Position numbers and translations under genes: made by a program
Source: Oceanobacillus saliphilus
GTDB taxonomy: Bacteria > Bacillota > Bacilli > Bacillales > Amphibacillaceae
Length of the DNA stretch: 64,000 nucleotides
NCBI RefSeq assembly: GCF_023522835.1
Contig: NZ_JALCZU010000010.1
Location: 120,165 to 184,164, forward strand
Direction of reading: 5' to 3'
Shown here: positions 60,094 through 64,000 of the stretch, one piece after another
How the letters are laid out: the number at the start of each line of letters is the position of its first letter
Position numbering within the stretch: the stretch's first letter is position 1
The notes under the pieces: model-generated
What the model was told of the DNA's origin: nothing
What the model saw: the letters and a program-made list of their open reading frames with translations, nothing else
Database searches by the model: none

Positions 60094-61344
60094 CTATTCA
60101 ACAGGTTTTAATTTCTTGATTTCATCGGGGACTTCCTGGTAAAGAAATCGTTTATTTGGTCTCATTACTGAAAATGAAAAGATAATAGATGAGACAAGCA
60201 TGATAAGTGCCAACGTAATAATTGTAAGTCTTAATGAAATTATATCAGCTGCAAATCCAATTGCCAGAATAAATACTACTTGAACAGCACTTTGTATCAA
60301 CTGATAAATACTCGTTACTCTTCCCATTATTTCTACTGGAACATTGTTTTGGTAGAAAGTCATGATGCCAGCATTTACGAACACATTAAAGAAACCTAAG
60401 ATAACAAATCCTACCACAATAGATAAAAATGACCATGAAAATGCATAGATTACATAACCAATCGTCATCATAACAAGGCCAATGACAATCATAAATCGGA
60501 GCGAGAAGTAATTTGAAAAAAGTGAAAGTAACATGGCACCTACAACAGAGCCAATTCCAGTTATACTTATCAACAAACTATACTCCATCTCAGAAAGCCC
60601 TATGACTTGTTGTGTGAAAACAACTTCTTGTGCATCCATAGCAAACGAAAAAATCATCACCATAATAAAACCAAGGTAGATAAATGATACATATTTATTA
60701 TGAGACATAAACCTTCGAACAACTGTAAAATCTCTTAACACTTGGGAAAAAGTCAATGTTGGAATCGTTTTTTTATCAATGTTCTCTTTATCGGGTAGAA
60801 AAAATAATAAAATTGCTGAAACAAGAAAGAATATTGCAGTTAGCCACAACGTTATTTCAACAGAGGTTACTAACATAAGCGAACCCCCGATTGCTGGTCC
60901 AATAATAAATGCCCCGGAAGTTGCAAAAGATCGAATAGAGTTAAATCGTTTCCTTTTTTCTTTTGGAACAAGTATAGCAACATATGTCATCGAGGATGGA
61001 TTAAAAAATGCTTTTGCCACACTTAGAACAACCAAAATTCCATAAATAACTGCCATGTTTGGTGCAAACGGGATGAAGCAGATGAACAACGCTCTAACTA
61101 TGTATGTTACAATCATTACTTTTCTCTTGCTACGATAATCAATGAAACTACCAGTCCATAATTTTGTAATAATATTAGTTAGTGGACCAATAATCCAAAG
61201 TCCTGCGACAGCAGCTGCCGACCCTGTTAGTTGATATACAATAATATTAATCGCCACTAAATAAACAAAGTCTCCGATACTAGCTATTCCAATTGAAAAT
61301 AGTAACAGCGTGGGGTCTCTCCAACCCGCTAACAATGTTAACAT
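60094..61344 (-). CDS. MFS transporter
   Basis: 416 residues, twelve helices. N-terminal half has FSIGIASIGDFVYLVAINII and the loop 2-3 motif LWTGSFIDYRSKRKVMIVTY (G-x3-D-x2-x-R-K/R); an ATP-independent proton antiporter of the type that exports macrolides or other drugs (MFS_3/TMEM-like). Basic C-terminal tail. AAGGAG precedes the ATG by eight bases. Substrate unknown. Confidence 0.83.
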   Translation of the reverse strand: MLTLLAGWRDPTLLLFSIGIASIGDFVYLVAINIIVYQLTGSAAAVAGLWIIGPLTNIITKLWTGSFIDYRSKRKVMIVTYIVRALFICFIPFAPNMAVIYGILVVLSVAKAFFNPSSMTYVAILVPKEKRKRFNSIRSFATSGAFIIGPAIGGSLMLVTSVEITLWLTAIFFLVSAILLFFLPDKENIDKKTIPTLTFSQVLRDFTVVRRFMSHNKYVSFIYLGFIMVMIFSFAMDAQEVVFTQQVIGLSEMEYSLLISITGIGSVVGAMLLSLFSNYFSLRFMIVIGLVMMTIGYVIYAFSWSFLSIVVGFVILGFFNVFVNAGIMTFYQNNVPVEIMGRVTSIYQLIQSAVQVVFILAIGFAADIISLRLTIITLALIMLVSSIIFSFSVMRPNKRFLYQEVPDEIKKLKPVE

Positions 61345-61474
61345 ACACAGTTCTCCTTTATTATGATGAAAGTCTGTTAATGTATACTATTGATATTTTC
61401 AAGAATATAATACCTGGTCAATGCAATGCTCCATCCTATTTAAAAAGTGAAGTAGACCGACTATATATGCCATT

Positions 61475-61735
61475 CTACTTGCTACTGTTGCTGTACTTTG
61501 TAATTTTCTTCAGGATAAAATAAGCAATTACGGCAGATAGAAAGGCCAAAAATAATGTAAGTATAAAATGACTATTACTGCTTTCAATAATTACTTCCTG
61601 AGATAAATTAGCACTCACATTCCAAGCCTCTGTTATATTTGGAGTATACATAAGTGTAAGAAGCATGCCAGATATAACTTGGAATAATGAAAATAATATT
61701 AGAAAACTAATGGCAATGATCATAAAATTTTTCAT
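61475..61735 (-). CDS. Small membrane protein, unknown
   Basis: 86 residues with two hydrophobic segments (about 4-28 and 57-76) separated by a 28-residue extracytoplasmic loop, and a Lys/Ser tail. GGGGAG lies about 11 bases before the ATG. Looks like a genuine conserved small membrane protein; no family can be named. Confidence 0.55.
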   Translation of the reverse strand: MKNFMIIAISFLILFSLFQVISGMLLTLMYTPNITEAWNVSANLSQEVIIESSNSHFILTLFLAFLSAVIAYFILKKITKYSNSSK

Positions 61736-62194
61736 GGTTGACTGACTCCCCTATCATTTTAACGTCTATACTGTACTACGATTTAGAAAGAGAGAAGTTT
61801 CACTATTCCATTAAACAGCCACCCGTTAGCTTAAATGAAGACGTCACATTTAAACGATGTCATTATTGTAAGATCCCCTATTTAAAGTGGACATCATCAC
61901 AATCTTTAAAGCGCCATTCTTTTTTAGAGCGGCCTAGAACTAATCCAAATTTGTTCAATGAATAGCAAGGGGCGTCAGTTGGATTAATAAACACTTTTAT
62001 GGATGTATTCCATTTAATTCATCCTAATTTCTATCTACCTATAATTAATGTCGAAAAAGTAAAAGTGCCTTAAGTCCTTCGTGGGCGTCCGAGATAACAA
62101 GTTTTGGTGATTGTAAGCCCCTATGAATTAAAGAATGCACCCCCAGTTTTCTTTTGACTCTTTATGAGCTATTTGAAAGCCAATAATTTCTCTT

Positions 62195-62365
62195 TTATCT
62201 TCCGAATATTATCTCTTCCATATTCTCCTGCGATTGTTTCCCTTCATTTTTAATTTCTAAATCGTATCTAATTTGCAAACCCATAAATTTAATACAAATT
62301 ACTATAATAACAAACGTCCAAAGTAAAAATTGGCGGGAATGAGTACGGTTAAATACCGTATTCAC
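62195..62365 (-). CDS. Possible 56-residue single-pass membrane protein
   Basis: A GTG-started frame reads MNTVFNRTHSRQFLLWTFVI IVICIKFMG, then LQIRYDLEIKNEGKQSQENM EEIIFGR. One hydrophobic helix followed by a charged tail looks protein-like, but there is no ribosome site, and its first codons coincide with the inverted repeat at 62328-62381. Could be coding or chance. The rest of 61966-62458 shows nothing recognised. Confidence 0.3.
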   Translation of the reverse strand: MNTVFNRTHSRQFLLWTFVIIVICIKFMGLQIRYDLEIKNEGKQSQENMEEIIFGR

Positions 62366-62381
62366 ACCAGCCAATTAGCTG
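62328..62381 (-). terminator. Long hairpin downstream of dus
   Basis: AATTGGC (62329-62335) pairs with GCCAATT (62370-62376) and TACGGT with ACCGTA inside. On the minus strand GCCAATTTTT follows, so it could end the dus transcript 80 bases after its stop. Confidence 0.5.
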
Positions 62382-62458
62382 CTTCATATAGAATATAACT
62401 TTTGGAGATCACATCAGTTTAACATTACTTCGCTTTAACCTTGAATTGGACACTTTTA

Positions 62459-63439
62459 CTATTCCCCTGTCACATCAACATTCTTTCGCTCGAAGTTATC
62501 AAGCAATGCACGTACTTCATCTGTTGACTCGGTACTCATCAATTGATTTCGTAACTCGCCTGCCCCTCGAATCCCACGGACATATATCTTAAAGAAGCGA
62601 CGCAAGGGCCTGAACGGACGGGCTTCTATTTTCGAGTATTTATCAAAGAGATCCAAATGCAACCTTAAGAGCTCAAGCAATTCCTGACTACTATGATCTT
62701 TCGGCTCCTTTTCAAAGGCAAATGGATTTTTAAAAACGCCACGCCCAATCATAACCCCATCCACACCGTATTCCTCGGCGAGTTTCAAGCCGGTTTCACG
62801 GTCTGGAATATCTCCATTAATCGTCAAAAGTGTATCTGGTGCCACCTCGTCGCGAAGTTTCTTTATCTCGGGGATCAGTTCCCAATGAGCATCTACTTTA
62901 CTCATTTCCTTTTTTGTACGCAGATGAATGGAAAGATTCGCAATATCCTGTTTTAATATGTGCGTTAGCCAATCGTGCCATTCATCAACATTCGTGTAAC
63001 CAAGCCTTGTCTTCACACTTACGGGTAAACCTCCCGCTTTCGCAGCTTCTATTAGCTCTGCCGCTACTTCCGGACGGCGGATAAGGCCGCATCCTTTCCC
63101 TTTCCCTGCCACATTAGGAACTGGACAGCCCATATTGATATCAACACCTCGAAACCCAAGTTCTGCCATACCAATACTCATTTGCCGAAAGTGTTCAGGT
63201 TGATCCCCCCATATGTGGGCTACAATAGGTTGTTCATCCTCGGTAAAAGTCAAACGCCCACGCACACTTTCCTTTCCTTCTGGATGACAGTAGCTTACAG
63301 AGTTGGTAAACTCGGTAAAAAACACATCAGGTCTGCCAGCTTCACTCACCACATGACGAAAAACAACATCTGTCACATCCTCCATTGGTGCCAGCACAAA
63401 AAACGGTCGTGGTAAATCACGCCAGAAATTATCTATCAT
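62459..63439 (-). CDS. dus: tRNA-dihydrouridine synthase
   Basis: 326 residues from ATG 63439; a frame to 63478 is less likely. TIM-barrel flavoenzyme: [20 protein letters not shown] (FMN), [20 protein letters not shown] with the catalytic Cys, [26 protein letters not shown] and [28 protein letters not shown]-terminal helical tRNA-binding domain. It reduces uridine in tRNA D-loops with NADPH. The DusB/C/YfjN subgroup is not resolved. Ribosome site AGAGG is 13 bases upstream. Confidence 0.9.
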   Translation of the reverse strand: MIDNFWRDLPRPFFVLAPMEDVTDVVFRHVVSEAGRPDVFFTEFTNSVSYCHPEGKESVRGRLTFTEDEQPIVAHIWGDQPEHFRQMSIGMAELGFRGVDINMGCPVPNVAGKGKGCGLIRRPEVAAELIEAAKAGGLPVSVKTRLGYTNVDEWHDWLTHILKQDIANLSIHLRTKKEMSKVDAHWELIPEIKKLRDEVAPDTLLTINGDIPDRETGLKLAEEYGVDGVMIGRGVFKNPFAFEKEPKDHSSQELLELLRLHLDLFDKYSKIEARPFRPLRRFFKIYVRGIRGAGELRNQLMSTESTDEVRALLDNFERKNVDVTGE

Positions 63440-63489
63440 ATTTAAATTCAATCCTCTCATTAAAGTATACCAGGTCAAACCTTTATCGC

Positions 63490-63545
63490 CTTAGAAAACT
63501 TGGCAACTGCCTAAGCCTTTGGGCGAATGCCTTACTTGCAAAGTA
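63490..63545. repeat. Dispersed hairpin repeat, copy D
   Basis: TTAGAAAACTTGGCAACTGC, then CTAAGCCTTTGGGCGAA, TGCCTTACTTGCA. GGCA pairs with TGCC, and GCC with GGC. It lies just upstream of dus. Same family as copies A, B and C. Confidence 0.6.
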
Positions 63546-63849
63546 AAAAGCAGAAATGTCCATGCTTCGTTTACACTTATACCATGATTAAGTACTTTTT
63601 ATCAAACTGATCCGAAATGTTTATTATACAAGGTATTGTTTATTTTAACCAGACTATCACCAGAAACCCAAATTTTTTGAATACGTAATTAAGGCGCAGT
63701 TCGCCCTTCTTTTATTACTTATCCAATAGTTTAATCCCACAACGTTTATCTCCTTAGTACAACCTTATTTTTTATGGCCGATTCTTCACTATCTATAAAC
63801 AAATAATAACGAATATCCACTACTTCAATTGCAAATATCTGAAATGAAC

Positions 63850-63881
63850 AAAAAAAAAAAGACCATCGTTTGATGATCTCA
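63850..63881 (-). terminator. Terminator of a minus-strand gene beyond the right edge
   Basis: GACCATC-GTTT-GATGATC hairpin (63861-63878) followed on the minus strand by eleven T (63850-63860). No gene was found between it and the edge. Confidence 0.75.
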
Positions 63882-63905
63882 TTGTTAATGGTAGATACAG
63901 AAAAA

Positions 63906-63982
63906 GAGGCTGGGACATAACTAGCCAAAATGAATAAAAATGGTTCCGTTCATCGGTTTTTGGATGATCGGAACCATTTTTA
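63906..63982. repeat. GAGGCTGGGACATAA element with hairpin
   Basis: GAGGCTGGGACATAA, a sequence seen repeatedly in intergenic regions of Firmicutes, is followed by AAAATGGTTCCG / CGGAACCATTTT (63937-63948, 63969-63980). It may be a dispersed element or a bidirectional terminator. Confidence 0.55.
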
Positions 63983-64000
63983 TTTGAATTATTTTCATCA

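Noticed and set aside
61738-61965. 75-codon plus-strand ORF with CHYC
   Set aside because: No ribosome site and no family match; it could be the tail of a lost gene but support is too thin.
63746-63928. 60-codon minus-strand ORF at the right end
   Set aside because: It overlaps the A11 terminator and its start region is repeat sequence.

Overview
The window looks like the chromosome of a low-GC, endospore-forming, bacillithiol-using member of the Bacillaceae (Oceanobacillus/Virgibacillus-like). The signs are CodY, CwlJ, a FosB-type thiol transferase, a Zur-controlled zinc-free S14 protein, several spore-surface protein families and AT-rich sequence with strong Shine-Dalgarno sites. No rRNA, tRNA, CRISPR array or intact transposase was seen. 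The genus is an inference.

Region 1 (1-14.7 kb), mostly minus strand, is accessory and stress-related: fosB with a downstream APH-fold kinase, five GNAT acetyltransferases, VOC proteins (one frameshifted), an orphan amino-acid-binding lipoprotein, an alpha/beta hydrolase, an isolated codY, a methyltransferase-like gene, and a DUF4386 membrane protein facing a Crp/Fnr regulator across a 170-bp GC-rich element. Region 2 (15.2-39.5 kb) is a large surface-glycan locus. It carries a recognisable pseudaminic-acid-type set: a PseB-like 4,6-dehydratase, PseC-like aminotransferase, PseH-like acetyltransferase, PseG, PseI and an SpsF-type cytidylyltransferase. Alongside are a class III aminotransferase, aldo/keto reductase, IMPase, ATP-grasp protein, epimerases, PIG-L deacetylase, hexapeptide acyltransferase and two paralogous 'surface carbohydrate biosynthesis' proteins. 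Two CsxC/SPOCS-like spore-surface proteins are embedded in it. It is littered with decayed genes (TylF methyltransferase, Gfo/Idh/MocA oxidoreductase, a NeuB-cytidylyltransferase fusion, a second pseG 3' end).

Region 3 (39.9-47.3 kb) holds more spore-surface candidates: a DUF4183 gene and a decayed DUF4183 paralogue, a SPOCS-like protein with a sigma-K-like promoter, two coupled unknown genes, a coiled-coil protein probably continued by a -1 frameshift on an A10 run, a decayed JAMM peptidase, a 50-residue Cys-containing protein and cwlJ. I infer that regions 2 and 3 together build and decorate the outer spore layer, with a nonulosonic acid as the sugar. Region 4 (47.4-64 kb) is housekeeping and stress: ywnA-ywnB with duplicated operators, a Sel1-repeat protein, an RDD protein, a CueP-like lipoprotein, a KtrB/D potassium channel subunit, a Zur regulon unit (zagA-rpsN2), RclA, MATE and MFS efflux pumps and a tRNA-dihydrouridine synthase.

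Non-coding structure is unusually rich: a ten-copy 52-bp tandem array, 21-bp periodic repeats at two loci, a dispersed hairpin family in at least four intergenic regions, and a 9-bp direct repeat bracketing a GC-rich element.
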